DNA of 64,000 nucleotides from Betaproteobacteria bacterium (GTDB lineage Bacteria > Pseudomonadota > Gammaproteobacteria > Burkholderiales > Casimicrobiaceae), in the NCBI GenBank assembly GCA_016720425.1, contig JADKKQ010000007.1:62001-126000 (forward strand). Direction: 5' to 3'. The notes beneath the pieces were generated by a model. The model was not told where the DNA came from and did not search any database. It saw only the letters and a program-made list of their open reading frames with translations. Positions 38,631 to 51,240 of this stretch are shown here, one piece after another (position 1 is the first letter of the stretch; every line of letters starts with the position of its first letter). Made by a program: the position numbers and the translations under genes.

Positions 38631-39110
38631 TCACAACAGCTTTTCGATGTCGCCGGCGAGCGCGTCGGGCTCGGTGTTGGGCGCGTAGCGCTCGACCACG
38701 TTGCCCTTGCGATCGACCAGGAACTTGGTGAAGTTCCACTTGATCGCCTCGGAGCCCAGCAACCCCGGCTTCGCGTGCTTGAGGTGCCGGTACAGCGGCG
38801 CCGCGTCGTCGCCGTTGACGTCGACCTTGGCGAACAGCGGGAACGTGACGCCGAAATTGAGCTCGCAGAACGAGGCGATCTCGTCCTCGCTGCCGGGCTC
38901 CTGCGCGCCGAACTGGTTGCAGGGGAAGCCCAGCACCGCGAGGCCCCGCGCCTGGTATTTCCGGTGCAGCGCCTCGAGCCCCTTGTACTGCGGGGTGAAG
39001 CCGCACTTGCTCGCCGTGTTGACGATCAGCAGCACCTGGTCGCGGTAGCGCGACAGGGGCACCGTCTTGCCGTGAATGTCCTTGACCTCGAAATCGAAGA
39101 CCGATGGCAT
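38631..39110 (-). CDS. Glutathione peroxidase family protein (Cys type)
   Basis: This is a 159-residue thioredoxin-fold peroxidase. The catalytic Cys36 is in NTASKCGFTPQ, where animal enzymes have selenocysteine; the partner residues lie in LGFPCNQFGAQEPG (Gln) and KWNFTKFLVDRKG (Trp, Asn). Bacterial members of this type (BtuE-like) reduce H2O2 and organic or lipid hydroperoxides, usually with thioredoxin as the reductant. No signal peptide is seen, so it is cytoplasmic. The ATG at 39110 has AGGAG eight bases ahead. A REP-like doublet lies upstream at 39,179. Confidence 0.93.
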   Translation of the reverse strand: MPSVFDFEVKDIHGKTVPLSRYRDQVLLIVNTASKCGFTPQYKGLEALHRKYQARGLAVLGFPCNQFGAQEPGSEDEIASFCELNFGVTFPLFAKVDVNGDDAAPLYRHLKHAKPGLLGSEAIKWNFTKFLVDRKGNVVERYAPNTEPDALAGDIEKLL

Positions 39111-39178
39111 GGTCGCACTCTCCTCGGGAAAATACGGATTATGCCCTGCCGAGTCGGCACGAAGAAAGCTGGACTCCT

Positions 39179-39243
39179 GTGGGAGCACCTTCAGGCGCGA
39201 ATGCAGTTTCAGAGCGGCGATTCGCGGCTGAAGCCGCTCCCAC
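39179..39243. repeat. REP-like element pair, locus 3
   Basis: GAGCACCTTCAGGCGCGAATG and, inverted, TTCGCGGCTGAAGCCGCTCC are paired across 65 bases. The first arm has one mismatch in its stem (GCACC against GGCGC). The element sits between the oxoprolinase stop and the gpx start, both on the minus strand. Confidence 0.8.
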
Positions 39244-39276
39244 GAAGATCCTCATTGGATACTTCATGGTGCCGGA

Positions 39277-42936
<3,660 letters not shown>

Positions 42937-43076
42937 GGGGAGGTCCGGTCGGAGGCGGGGGTCGGGACGCGGTCGCGCGCGTTGCGGCCCGATCGTACAG
43001 GCCGGAGTCAATTGTGGTAAATAGCCATCGTCGGACCCTGCCCTTCCCCCTCGTGCCCTCAATCAGGAGACCCTCG

Positions 43077-44048
43077 ATGAATCGACTCACCGCCTTCGCG
43101 GTCGCCGTCGGCTTCGCCTTCGCGCTGCCCGCGGCTGCGCAAACCAAGTGGGACATGCCCACCGCGTATCCGGCGACCAACTTCCACACCGAGAACATCC
43201 AGCGCTTCGCCGGCGACGTCGACAAGGCGACCGCGGGCAAGCTGAAGATCACCGTGCACGCCAATGCGTCGCTGTTCAAGGCGCCGGAGATCAAGCGCGC
43301 CGTCCAGGGGGGCCAGGCGCAACTCGGGGAGATCCTGCTGGTCAACTTCGAGAACGAGGATCCGCTCTACGGCGTCGACGGCATTCCGTTCCTCGCCACC
43401 TCGTACGGCGAGTCGCTGAAACTGTACAAGGCGTCGCGCAAGGCGCTGGACGACAAGCTGGCGAAGCAGGGGATGAAGCTGCTGTTCGCGGTGCCCTGGC
43501 CGCCGCAGGGCATCTACACCAAGCGCACGCTGGCGAGTGCCGCCGACATGAAGGGCCTCAAGTGGCGCGCGTACAGCCCGGCGACGGCGAAGATCGCCGA
43601 ACTGGTCGGCGCGCAGCCGGTCACCGTGCAGGCCGCCGAAGTGTCGCAGGCGCTGGCCACCGGTGTCATCGATTCGATGATGACATCCGGCGCGACCGGC
43701 TACGACTCGAAGACCTACGAGCACGTGAAAAACTACTACGACACGCAGGCCTGGCTGCCGAAGAACGCGATCATCGTCAGCCAGAAGGCCTTCGACGCGC
43801 TGGACAAGGCCACGCAGGCGGCGGTGCTCAAGGCCGCGGCCGAGGCGGAAGCCCGCGGCTGGAAGCTCTCCGAGGAAAAGAACGCCTGGTACATCGACCA
43901 GCTGAAGGCCAAGGGCATGAGCATCATCAAGCCGTCCGAGCAGCTGACGGCCGACCTGCGCAAGGTCGGCAATTTCATGCTCGCCGAGTGGATGCGCAAG
44001 AGCGGTGACGCCGGCCGCAAGGTGATCGACGCCTACCGCGGGATGTAG
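43077..44048 (+). CDS. TRAP transporter substrate-binding protein (DctP family)
   Basis: This 323-residue periplasmic receptor of a TRAP system binds an organic acid and hands it to the DctQM membrane parts. A signal peptide MNRLTAFAVAVGFAFALPAAA ends before QTKWDMPTAYPATNFHTEN. The conserved Arg-containing WRAYSPATAKIAELVGAQPVTV segment usually contacts the ligand carboxylate. AGGAGA lies seven bases before the ATG. It is the first gene of dctPQM, 11 bases before the small permease. Substrate specificity cannot be read from sequence, but the divergent oxoprolinase makes 5-oxoproline a reasonable guess. Confidence 0.92.
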   Translation: MNRLTAFAVAVGFAFALPAAAQTKWDMPTAYPATNFHTENIQRFAGDVDKATAGKLKITVHANASLFKAPEIKRAVQGGQAQLGEILLVNFENEDPLYGVDGIPFLATSYGESLKLYKASRKALDDKLAKQGMKLLFAVPWPPQGIYTKRTLASAADMKGLKWRAYSPATAKIAELVGAQPVTVQAAEVSQALATGVIDSMMTSGATGYDSKTYEHVKNYYDTQAWLPKNAIIVSQKAFDALDKATQAAVLKAAAEAEARGWKLSEEKNAWYIDQLKAKGMSIIKPSEQLTADLRKVGNFMLAEWMRKSGDAGRKVIDAYRGM

Positions 44049-44059
44049 GGCGAGCGCCG

Positions 44060-44575
44060 ATGACGCTGCGCCGCGCGCTCGATGCCCTGTACGACGGCGC
44101 GGGCTACGTCGCCGCGCTGTTCCTGATCGGCACGCTCGTGTTCGTGCTGATCGGGATCAGCGGGCGGCTGATGGATTTCCACGTTCCCGGAACCGACGCC
44201 TACGCCGGCTACTGCATGGCAGCAGCGGGGTTCCTGGCGCTCGCGCACACGCTGAAGCGCGGCGAGCACATCCGCGTGACGCTGGTCGTCGAGCACCTGT
44301 CGGCGCGACCGCGACGGGTGCTGGAGCGCGTCGCACTCGGCGTTGCGACGTCGCTTTCGGCATTGTTCGCGTTCTACGGCGTACGCCTTGCTTTTCAATC
44401 GTGGCAGTTCAACGACATCTCCACCGCCAACGACGCGACGCCGCTGTGGCTGCCGCAGCTGGCGATGGCCGCCGGCACGCTGGTGCTCGCCATCGCCGTC
44501 GCCGACGAGTTCGTCGCCGAGCTGCGCGGTCGCCGCCGACACGGCGGCGCCGACGCCGCGGTGCACAGCGAGTAG
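44060..44575 (+). CDS. TRAP transporter small permease (DctQ family)
   Basis: This 171-residue inner-membrane subunit has four predicted helices, beginning YVAALFLIGTLVFVLIGISG, with the family loop TLKRGEHIRVTLVVEHLSA. It bridges the receptor and the large permease. It starts 11 bases after the dctP stop and ends 17 bases before dctM. The C-terminus is a short charged tail. Confidence 0.9.
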   Translation: MTLRRALDALYDGAGYVAALFLIGTLVFVLIGISGRLMDFHVPGTDAYAGYCMAAAGFLALAHTLKRGEHIRVTLVVEHLSARPRRVLERVALGVATSLSALFAFYGVRLAFQSWQFNDISTANDATPLWLPQLAMAAGTLVLAIAVADEFVAELRGRRRHGGADAAVHSE

Positions 44576-44592
44576 CCGGGGGCCACCCACCC

Positions 44593-45894
44593 ATGGACGC
44601 GCTGATCACGCTGCTGCTGGTGGTGACGCTGTTCGTGCTGCTGGGCAGCGGCGTGTGGATCGGCCTCGCGCTGGCGGGCGTCGCGTGGATCGGCATGGAG
44701 CTCTTCTCGTCGCGGCCTGCGGGCGACGCGATGGCCGTGACGATCTGGGGCTCGGCATCGTCGTGGACGCTGACCGCGCTGCCGCTGTTCGTGTGGATGG
44801 GCGAGATCCTGTTTCGCACCCGGCTGTCCGAGGACATGTTCAGGGGGCTCGCCCCGTGGCTCGAGCGGCTGCCGGGCCGGCTGCTGCACACCAACATCAT
44901 CGGCTGCACGATCTTCGCCGCGGTCTCGGGTTCGTCGGCCGCGACCTGCGCGACCATCGGCAAGATGACGCTGCCCGAACTCAAGGCGCGCGGCTATCCG
45001 GAGGGCATGACCATCGGCACGCTGGCCGGCGCCGGCACGCTCGGGCTGCTGATCCCGCCGTCGATCATCATGATCGTCTACGGCGTCACCGCCGAGGTGT
45101 CGATTTCGCAGCTGTTCATCGCCGGTGTGATTCCCGGCATCCTGCTGGCGGTGCTGTTCTCCGGCTACATCGTCGTGTGGTCGCTGCTGCACCCCGGCGC
45201 AATTCCCGCGGCGAACGAGCACACGACGATCGCGCAGAAGGTCTTCGCGTCTAGACACCTGATCCCGGTGCTGCTGCTGATCGGGCTGGTGCTGGGCTCG
45301 ATCTATGCCGGGATCGCCACGGCGACCGAGGCGGCGGCGTTCGGCGTCGTCGGCTCGCTGGCGATCTCGGCGACGCAGGGGTCGCTCAACCGCCGCACGT
45401 TCACCGACAGCCTGCTCGGCGCGACGCGGCTCTACTGCATGATCGCGCTGATCCTCTCCGGCGCCGCGTTCCTCACGCTGGCGATGGGCTACATCGGGCT
45501 GCCGCGCCATCTCGCCGAGTGGATCGGCGGGCTCGGCCTGTCGCCGTTCGCGCTGATCGTCGCGCTGATGGCCTTCTACGCGCTGCTCGGCTGCTTCCTC
45601 GACGGCATCTCGATGGTGGTGCTGACGATGGGCGTGATCCTGCCCAGCGTGCAGGCGGTCGGCATCGACCTGCTCTGGTTCGGCATCTACGTCGTGCTGG
45701 TGGTCGAGATGGCGCAGATCACCCCGCCGGTCGGTTTCAACCTGTTCGTGCTGCAGGGGATGACCAAGAAGCAGATCACCTGGATCGCGAAGGAGACGCT
45801 GCCGATGTTCTACCTGATGATCGTCGCGGTGCTGCTGATCTGGTTCTTCCCCGATCTCGTCACCGCGCTGCCCCGGCAGATGAAGCTCGGATGA
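44593..45894 (+). CDS. TRAP transporter large permease (DctM family)
   Basis: This 433-residue inner-membrane subunit has about 12 helices and couples sodium (or proton) flow to solute uptake. Family segments include FAAVSGSSAATCATIGKMTLPEL, GAGTLGLLIPPSIIMIVYG and EMAQITPPVGFNLFVLQGM. I chose the ATG at 44593 because it puts MDALITLLLVVTLFVLLGSG as the first helix. Its stop overlaps the ogt start by four bases (ATGA), so the DNA-repair gene is coupled to it, probably without functional meaning. Confidence 0.93.
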   Translation: MDALITLLLVVTLFVLLGSGVWIGLALAGVAWIGMELFSSRPAGDAMAVTIWGSASSWTLTALPLFVWMGEILFRTRLSEDMFRGLAPWLERLPGRLLHTNIIGCTIFAAVSGSSAATCATIGKMTLPELKARGYPEGMTIGTLAGAGTLGLLIPPSIIMIVYGVTAEVSISQLFIAGVIPGILLAVLFSGYIVVWSLLHPGAIPAANEHTTIAQKVFASRHLIPVLLLIGLVLGSIYAGIATATEAAAFGVVGSLAISATQGSLNRRTFTDSLLGATRLYCMIALILSGAAFLTLAMGYIGLPRHLAEWIGGLGLSPFALIVALMAFYALLGCFLDGISMVVLTMGVILPSVQAVGIDLLWFGIYVVLVVEMAQITPPVGFNLFVLQGMTKKQITWIAKETLPMFYLMIVAVLLIWFFPDLVTALPRQMKLG

Positions 45895-46415
45895 AGCGCG
45901 CGCCAGCACCGTTGCCCACCGTCGACGGAGCGCGCGCCGCGCCCCACGCGGCCAAGCTGCGCACCCCGTTCGCGGTGCTCGGCATCCGCACCGCGAACGG
46001 CAAGCTGACCGGCGTCGACTACCTGCCGCGGAGCGAGCGGGCGCAGCGACCCGTGGACGCCTTCACCGCCGAGGTCGTGGCCGAGATCGGGCGCTATCTC
46101 GTCGACCCGCAGCATCGCTTCGCGCTGCCGCTCGACCCGGCGGGGACGCCGTTCCAGCGCCGCGTCTGGCAGGAGATCGACCGCATCCCGGTCGGCGAGT
46201 CGCGCACCTACGGCGAGATCGCGCGCGCGCTGCGCACCGGCCCCCGCGCCGTCGGCAACGCCTGCGGTGCCAACCCGATCGCGCTGGTGACGCCCTGCCA
46301 TCGCGTCGTCGGCAGCCGCGGCGCGCTGGGCGGCTTCGGCGGTGCCTCCGCGGGCGATCCGCTGCGGATCAAGCGCTGGCTGCTGGTGCATGAAGGTTAC
46401 CGCTTCGGCGCCTGA
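45891..46415 (+). CDS. ogt: Methylated-DNA-[protein]-cysteine S-methyltransferase
   Basis: This 174-residue suicide enzyme removes O6-methyl from guanine in DNA by transfer to its own Cys. The active-site motif is PCHRVVGSRG, with Cys136, followed by GFGGASAGDPLRIKRWLLVHEG. The DNA-binding RTYGEIARALRTGPRAVGNACGANP helix-turn-helix with the Arg finger precedes it. This is the Ogt/AdaB domain with a short N-terminal fold. It lies at the end of the TRAP operon and ahead of xerD. Confidence 0.94.
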   Translation: MKRAPAPLPTVDGARAAPHAAKLRTPFAVLGIRTANGKLTGVDYLPRSERAQRPVDAFTAEVVAEIGRYLVDPQHRFALPLDPAGTPFQRRVWQEIDRIPVGESRTYGEIARALRTGPRAVGNACGANPIALVTPCHRVVGSRGALGGFGGASAGDPLRIKRWLLVHEGYRFGA

Positions 46416-46443
46416 GCTCCGGGTGCGGGCAGGCAGCGCCGCG

Positions 46444-47355
46444 ATGCCAATGACCGTCGACGAACGCACGCAGCAACGGATCGACGCTTTCTGCGACCAG
46501 ATCTGGCTGCAGGACGGCCTGGCCGCCGCGTCGATCGCCAGCTATCGCCGCGATCTCGTCGCCATCGCGGGCTGGCTGCGGCGACGGGGTGCGACGCTGG
46601 AGACGGCGCAGAGGAGCGACGTCGAGGCCTTCCTCGCCGACCAGTTCAAGGGCAAGGCCAAGGCGACGTCGATCGCGCGCCGCCTGTCCGCGCTGCGCCG
46701 CTACTACCGGCTGCAGCTGCAGCAGGGCGCGCTGCGGGCCGATCCGACGCTGCGGGTGCGCCCGCCGAAGATCCCGCGCCGCCTGCCGAAGAACCTGACC
46801 GAGAAGGAGGTCGAGGCGCTGCTGGCCGCGCCGGACGCCGGCACGCCGCTGGGCTTGCGCGACCGCGCGATGCTGGAGACGCTCTACGCCACCGGCCTGC
46901 GCGTGTCCGAGCTCACCGGCCTCAAGCTCGCGCAGGTGTCGCTCGACATGGGCGTGGTGCGCGTGCTCGGCAAGGGCAGCAAGGAGCGGCTGGTGCCGCT
47001 GGGGGAGGAGGCGATCGGCTGGGTGCAGCGCTACCTCAGGGAAGTGCGCGGCCCGCTCGCCGCCGACGGCAAGAGCGACGCGATGTTCATCACCGCCCGC
47101 CGCGGCCCGATGACGCGGCAGGCGTTCTGGCTGATCGTCAAGCGCCATGCGCTGAAGGCGGGGATACCGGCCGCCCGCCTGTCGCCGCACGTGCTGCGCC
47201 ACGCCTTCGCCACCCACCTGCTCAACCACGGCGCCGACCTGCGCGTCGTCCAGCTGTTGCTGGGCCACGCCGACATCACGACGACGACGATCTACACCCA
47301 CGTCGCGCGCGAGCGCCTGAAGGCTCTGCACGCGCAGCATCACCCGCGCGGCTGA
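46444..47355 (+). CDS. xerD: Tyrosine recombinase XerD
   Basis: This 303-residue site-specific recombinase, with XerC, resolves chromosome dimers at dif. The catalytic residues are in order: Arg153 (YATGLRVSELTGL), Lys177 (GKGSKERLVPLG), His249 and Arg252 (SPHVLRHAFATHLLNHGADL), His275 (LGHADITTTTIYTHV) and Tyr284. The N-terminal SAM-like core-binding domain spans about 15-105. Length and spacing fit XerC/XerD rather than phage integrases; XerD is preferred because of the neighbouring ogt, an order seen in betaproteobacteria. I took ATG 46444; another ATG two codons on is possible. Confidence 0.9.
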   Translation: MPMTVDERTQQRIDAFCDQIWLQDGLAAASIASYRRDLVAIAGWLRRRGATLETAQRSDVEAFLADQFKGKAKATSIARRLSALRRYYRLQLQQGALRADPTLRVRPPKIPRRLPKNLTEKEVEALLAAPDAGTPLGLRDRAMLETLYATGLRVSELTGLKLAQVSLDMGVVRVLGKGSKERLVPLGEEAIGWVQRYLREVRGPLAADGKSDAMFITARRGPMTRQAFWLIVKRHALKAGIPAARLSPHVLRHAFATHLLNHGADLRVVQLLLGHADITTTTIYTHVARERLKALHAQHHPRG

Positions 47356-47402
47356 CGGCGCAGCTGCCGCCCCCTCCGGCGGCGCAGCCCGCCGGCGGAC
47401 GC

Positions 47403-47408
47403 TACAAT
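47403..47408 (+). promoter_or_regulatory. Possible -10 element of the methyltransferase gene
   Basis: TACAAT lies 39 bases before the ATG of the methyltransferase gene, within the 91-base gap after xerD. The -35 region is not convincing. Confidence 0.35.
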
Positions 47409-47446
47409 CGGGCTTCTCCGACCGCTCGTCACGATCCTGCTTTCCG

Positions 47447-48295
47447 ATGCTCCTGCCCCGTCTGCGGCGCCTGCTCGCCCGGCGTACGCAACCGCCTGCC
47501 GTGCCGCCGCTGCCGCCGGACGCCGATCCCGCGCAACTCGCCCCCGACGCGATCGTTCCGTTCCGCTGCAACCTCTGCGGCACGCGGAACGCGGTGGCCC
47601 TGGGACTGCTCGACCGCGAGCGCCCGTCCTGCACCGGCTGCGGGTCCAACGTGCGCTTTCGCGCCATGGCGCACCTGCTCGTCCGCGAGCTCTTCGGCGC
47701 GCCGGCGATCGTCGACGAGCTGCCGGTGCGCAAGGACCTCGTCGGCGTCGGACTGTCGGACGACGCGTCCTACGCGCGACCGCTGGCCGGCAGGCTCGGC
47801 TACGTGAACACCTGGTTCCACACCGAGCCGCGGCTCGACATCGCGAACATCGCGCCCGAGATGACGGGGCGCTACGACTTCCTGCTCGCCAGCGACGTGT
47901 TCGAGCACGTCGTCCCGCCGGTGGCCCGCGCCTTCGCCAACGCGCGCCGGCTGCTGAAGCCCGGCGGCGTGTTCGTGTTCAGCGTGCCGTTTTCACTGGC
48001 GGACGACACGGTCGAGCACTTCCCGGAACTCCACGACTTCCGCCTCGCCGAGGAGCCCGGCGGCTGGCGGCTGCACAACCGGACGGCGGACGGCCGCGCG
48101 CAGCAGTTCGATCGGCTAATCTTCCACGGCGGTCCCGGCTCGACGCTGGAGATGCGCCTGTTCTCGCGTGCCGCGCTGGAGCGCGAGTTCGCGGCCGCCG
48201 GCTTCGCCAGCCTGCGCGTCGCAGCGGAACCCTACCTGCCGTTCGGCATCGTCTGGCCCGAGCCGTGGTCGCTGCCGATGGTCGCGCGCGCCTGA
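47447..48295 (+). CDS. SAM-dependent methyltransferase with an N-terminal zinc knuckle
   Basis: This 282-residue protein has a zinc-knuckle-like pair of CxxC motifs (PFRCNLCGTRN and PSCTGCGSNVRFR, residues about 40-70), then a class I methyltransferase fold recognisable by YDFLLASDVFEHVVPP and ARRLLKPGGVFVFSVPF. Motif I, normally Gly-rich, is poorly conserved. Similar proteins are found in polysaccharide gene clusters, but no such cluster lies here, so the substrate is unknown. No signal peptide is seen. The ATG at 47447 gives a Leu/Arg-rich N-terminus. Confidence 0.75.
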   Translation: MLLPRLRRLLARRTQPPAVPPLPPDADPAQLAPDAIVPFRCNLCGTRNAVALGLLDRERPSCTGCGSNVRFRAMAHLLVRELFGAPAIVDELPVRKDLVGVGLSDDASYARPLAGRLGYVNTWFHTEPRLDIANIAPEMTGRYDFLLASDVFEHVVPPVARAFANARRLLKPGGVFVFSVPFSLADDTVEHFPELHDFRLAEEPGGWRLHNRTADGRAQQFDRLIFHGGPGSTLEMRLFSRAALEREFAAAGFASLRVAAEPYLPFGIVWPEPWSLPMVARA

Positions 48296-48342
48296 CCCCT
48301 GTTCGCCTCACCCCGCCCCGCCCCGCCCTGCCCCGACTACCG

Positions 48343-48837
48343 ATGACCCGGGACAAACATTCGGTGACGCCCGCGGTGCGCGTACTGCGCGAGCACGGCG
48401 TCGAATTCAGCCATCACCCCTACGCGTACGAGGAGCGCGGCGGCACCGAAGTGTCGGCGCGGGAACTCGGCGTCGACGAGCACGCGGTCATCAAGACGCT
48501 GATCATGGAGGACGAGCGCAAGCGCCCGCTGTGCGTGCTGATGCACGGCGATCGCGCGGTGTCGACCAAGAACCTCGCCCGCCATCTCGCGGTGAAGACC
48601 GTCGCCCCCTGCGCCCCGGCGGTGGCCGACCGTCACTCGGGCTACCAGGTCGGGGGCACCAGCCCGTTCGGCCTGAAGCGCGCGATGCCGGTCTACCTGG
48701 AGCGCACGATCGCCGATCTGCCGCGGATCTACGTCAACGGCGGCCGGCGCGGCTATCTGGTCGGGCTCGACCCCGCCGATCTCATCCGCGTGCTGCAGCC
48801 GCAGCTGGTCGACGTGGCGGTGGATCCGCACGCGTGA
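48343..48837 (+). CDS. ybaK: Cys-tRNA(Pro)/Cys-tRNA(Cys) deacylase
   Basis: This is a 164-residue protein of the YbaK/EbsC family, which hydrolyses Cys mischarged on tRNA(Pro). It starts MTRDKHSVTPAVRVLREHGVEF. The conserved Lys of AVIKTLIM and the GGTSPFGLKRAMPVYLE loop are present, as in YbaK. Related editing domains (ProX, PrdX) differ in specificity, so the substrate is by family. It is followed by a REP-like cluster. Confidence 0.92.
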   Translation: MTRDKHSVTPAVRVLREHGVEFSHHPYAYEERGGTEVSARELGVDEHAVIKTLIMEDERKRPLCVLMHGDRAVSTKNLARHLAVKTVAPCAPAVADRHSGYQVGGTSPFGLKRAMPVYLERTIADLPRIYVNGGRRGYLVGLDPADLIRVLQPQLVDVAVDPHA

Positions 48838-48850
48838 GGCGGGCGCGAGA

Positions 48851-49023
48851 GGTGCAGGAGCGACTTCAGTCGCGATACCGGGACCGGGTCGCAAACATGC
48901 AGCGCAATAGGCGGCTTTGCCCACGATCGAGCAACTTCGCGCTTGCGCAATGCATTCGCGACTGAAGTCGCTCCTATACGAGCAACGGGGCGATTTGGTG
49001 CGAGCGGCTTCAGCCGCGCCGGC
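48851..49023. repeat. REP-like cluster, three half-units, locus 4, overlapping the folB stop
   Basis: The first unit is GAGCGACTTCAGTCGCGATAC (from about 48,858). The second is its inverted form TCGCGACTGAAGTCGCTCCTA (about 48,956-48,976). A third unit GAGCGGCTTCAGCCGCGCC (49,002-49,020) overlaps the end of folB. Units one and two have stem GCGAC/GTCGC, unit three GCGGC/GCCGC, a double compensatory change. The cluster fills the gap between the convergent ybaK and folB genes. Confidence 0.85.
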
Positions 49024-49363
49024 GCTCGATGGCGACGCCGAGCGCCTTCACGTTGGGCAGCGCGGCGAGCTTGGCGACGCGAACCCGGACCCAGGTCGCC
49101 GCGAACTCCGCCAGCACGAGGTCGGCCACGCCCTCGGCGAAGCGCTCCAGCAACTGGTGCCCGTGCTCGCCGGCGTAACGGTTGAGGCGCGCGACGACCG
49201 CCGCGTAGTCGAGCGCATCGTTGAAGTCGTCGCTGCGGAACGCCTGGTCGGACGCGAGGCCGAGCTCGAGGTCGAGCTGCAGCGTCTGCGGCAGCTCGCG
49301 CTCCCAGGCGTAGATGCCGATGCGCGTCGTCACGCGCAGGTCCTGTATGAAGATGGTGTTCAT
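49010..49363 (-). CDS. folB: Dihydroneopterin aldolase
   Basis: This is a 117-residue enzyme of folate synthesis that converts 7,8-dihydroneopterin to 6-hydroxymethyl-dihydropterin and glycolaldehyde. The family core begins MNTIFIQDLRVTTRIGIYAWE, with the conserved Glu and the DYAAVVARLN segment. Length matches the family. The last codons and TGA lie within a REP-like palindrome. It diverges from plsY with 57 bases between the start codons; the arrangement ybaK-folB-plsY-tsaD is common in betaproteobacteria. Confidence 0.92.
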   Translation of the reverse strand: MNTIFIQDLRVTTRIGIYAWERELPQTLQLDLELGLASDQAFRSDDFNDALDYAAVVARLNRYAGEHGHQLLERFAEGVADLVLAEFAATWVRVRVAKLAALPNVKALGVAIERRRG

Positions 49364-49420
49364 CGGGCTTTGCTAGAATTCGCGCTCGCATTCTAACCGA
49401 CGCCTCCCACGTCCCTCGCG

Positions 49421-50020
49421 ATGCTCGCCTCTTTCGGCCTGGCCCTGGCGGCCTACCTGATCGGCTCGATCTCGTTCGCCGTCGTCAGCAGCAAGCTCTT
49501 CGGGCTCCCCGACCCGCACAGCTACGGCTCCGGCAACCCGGGCGCGACCAACGTGCTGCGCACCGGCAACAAGCTCGCCGCGCTGGTCACGCTGATCGGC
49601 GACGGCGCCAAGGGCTGGCTCGCCGTCTGGCTCGCGCAGCGGCTGGCGCCGGGGCTCGGCGCCGCCGACTGGGCGGTGCCCGCCGCAGCCGTCGCCGTGT
49701 TCCTCGGCCACGTCTTTCCGGTGTTCCACGGCTTCGAGGGCGGCAAGGGCGTCGCAACCGGCGCCGGCATCGTCACCGCGCTGCACTGGCCGCTCGGGCT
49801 GGGGCTCGCCGCGCTGTGGCTGGTGATGGCGTTCGGCTTCAAGATCTCGTCGCTGGCGGCGCTCACCGCCGCCGTGCTGATGCCGATCGGCGCGTTCTGG
49901 GTGTTCGGCAATTCGCCGACCGCCTGGGCGATGGTCCCGATCGCCGTGCTGCTGATCTGGCGGCACAAGGCCAACATCCGCCAGCTGCTGGAGGGCAAGG
50001 AACGGCCGATCGGACGCTAG
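49421..50020 (+). CDS. plsY: Glycerol-3-phosphate acyltransferase PlsY
   Basis: This 199-residue inner-membrane enzyme transfers the acyl group from acyl-phosphate to glycerol 3-phosphate, the first step of phospholipid synthesis. Its five helices and the three motifs are visible: [35 protein letters not shown], and the third region near [10 protein letters not shown] and [11 protein letters not shown]. The gene ends inside the tsaD stop (three-base convergent overlap, CTAG). Confidence 0.96.
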   Translation: MLASFGLALAAYLIGSISFAVVSSKLFGLPDPHSYGSGNPGATNVLRTGNKLAALVTLIGDGAKGWLAVWLAQRLAPGLGAADWAVPAAAVAVFLGHVFPVFHGFEGGKGVATGAGIVTALHWPLGLGLAALWLVMAFGFKISSLAALTAAVLMPIGAFWVFGNSPTAWAMVPIAVLLIWRHKANIRQLLEGKERPIGR

Positions 50021-51069
50021 CCTGCAGGGTCGGCGCCGCCCGTGGCCGGTGGCGCCAGCGACCCCAGCTCCCAGCGCGGATGGACCGAGAACGACCCGTC
50101 GCCGCGCGGGGTCGAGGCGAGCCGCAGTGCCCCCACCAGCGCGATCATCGCGCCGTTGTCGGTGCAGAACACCGGGTCGGGAAAGAAGATCTCGCCGTTG
50201 CGATCGGCAACGGCGGCGGAAAGGCGCGCGCGCAGTTCGCGATTGGCGCCGACGCCGCCCGCGACGACCAGCCGCCGGTGCCCAGTGGCGGCCAGCGCCG
50301 CCAGCGACTTGCCGACCAGCACGTCGACCACGGCGCTCTGGAACTCCCGTGCGATGTCCGCCTTGCGCGGGGGGTCCAGCGTACCGGCGGCCGTCTCGCG
50401 GCGGACCACGGTCAGCACCGCGGTCTTGAGGCCGGAGAAGCTCATGTCGAGATCGCCGCTGTCGTGCATCGGCCGCGGCAGGCGGATGACCCCCGGCCGG
50501 CCGTCCTCGGCCAGCCGCGCGAGCGCCGGGCCGCCCGGATATCCCAGCCCCAGCAGCTTGGCGGTCTTGTCGAAGGCCTCGCCGGCCGCGTCGTCCTGCG
50601 ACTCGCCGAGCAGCCGGTAACGGCCGACGCCGGCCACCTCGTAGAACTGCGTGTGGCCGCCGGAGACCAGCAGCGCGACGAACGGAAAGGCCGGCCGCGG
50701 CTCGGAGAGCAGCGGCGACAGCAGGTGCCCCTCGAGGTGATGGACGCCGACCACCGGCTTGCCCAGCGCGAATCCCAGCGCGTGGGCGACGCTGGCGCCG
50801 ACCAGCAGCGCACCGGCGAGGCCGGGGCCCTGGGTGCAGGCGATGCCGTCGAGGTCGGCCAGCGACAGCGACGCCTCGGCCAGGACTTGCTGCGCCAGCG
50901 GCACGACGCGCCGCACGTGGTCGCGCGACGCGAGCTCGGGCACGACGCCGCCGTAGGCCTCGTGCATCGCCACCTGCGAGTGCAGCGCGTGGGCGACGAG
51001 GCCGCGGTCGGTGTCGAAGATCGCCAGACCGGTCTCGTCGCAGGAGGTTTCGATGCCGAGGACGCGCAT
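50017..51069 (-). CDS. tsaD: tRNA N6-adenosine threonylcarbamoyltransferase
   Basis: This is a 350-residue enzyme of the TsaB-TsaD-TsaE complex that transfers threonylcarbamoyl to A37 of ANN-decoding tRNAs. It starts [19 protein letters not shown]. The metal motif is [10 protein letters not shown], with two His residues, and the ASKH actin-like fold motif is present around [11 protein letters not shown] and [13 protein letters not shown]. Start at the ATG, 51069. It converges on plsY with overlapping stops. Confidence 0.96.
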   Translation of the reverse strand: MRVLGIETSCDETGLAIFDTDRGLVAHALHSQVAMHEAYGGVVPELASRDHVRRVVPLAQQVLAEASLSLADLDGIACTQGPGLAGALLVGASVAHALGFALGKPVVGVHHLEGHLLSPLLSEPRPAFPFVALLVSGGHTQFYEVAGVGRYRLLGESQDDAAGEAFDKTAKLLGLGYPGGPALARLAEDGRPGVIRLPRPMHDSGDLDMSFSGLKTAVLTVVRRETAAGTLDPPRKADIAREFQSAVVDVLVGKSLAALAATGHRRLVVAGGVGANRELRARLSAAVADRNGEIFFPDPVFCTDNGAMIALVGALRLASTPRGDGSFSVHPRWELGSLAPPATGGADPAG

Positions 51070-51134
51070 GACGGGGAAGCAACGGGGTCGCGGGCCGCCA
51101 CGATACCGCAACGGCCGGCGCCACGGGGTTCCGT

Positions 51135-51194
51135 GAGACCGACGGGCCGCCCCGAGGGCGAACACCGGAGTGCACAGCACGAAGGTAGTCCAGT
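51135..51194 (+). repeat. Solitary copy of the 60-bp repeat, upstream of rpsU
   Basis: This is a 60-base sequence with about six differences from the array units at 36,734-36,913, but in the opposite orientation. It carries GGGCCGCCCCGAGGGCG and CACGAAGGTAGTCC and ends in GTG, like the array units. It lies in the 242-base gap between tsaD and rpsU, just upstream of the rpsU promoter. Confidence 0.8.
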
Positions 51195-51240
51195 GGGCCG
51201 CGAGGACGTCCCCGACGCCTCCCGCCGGGAACCGGGGGGG

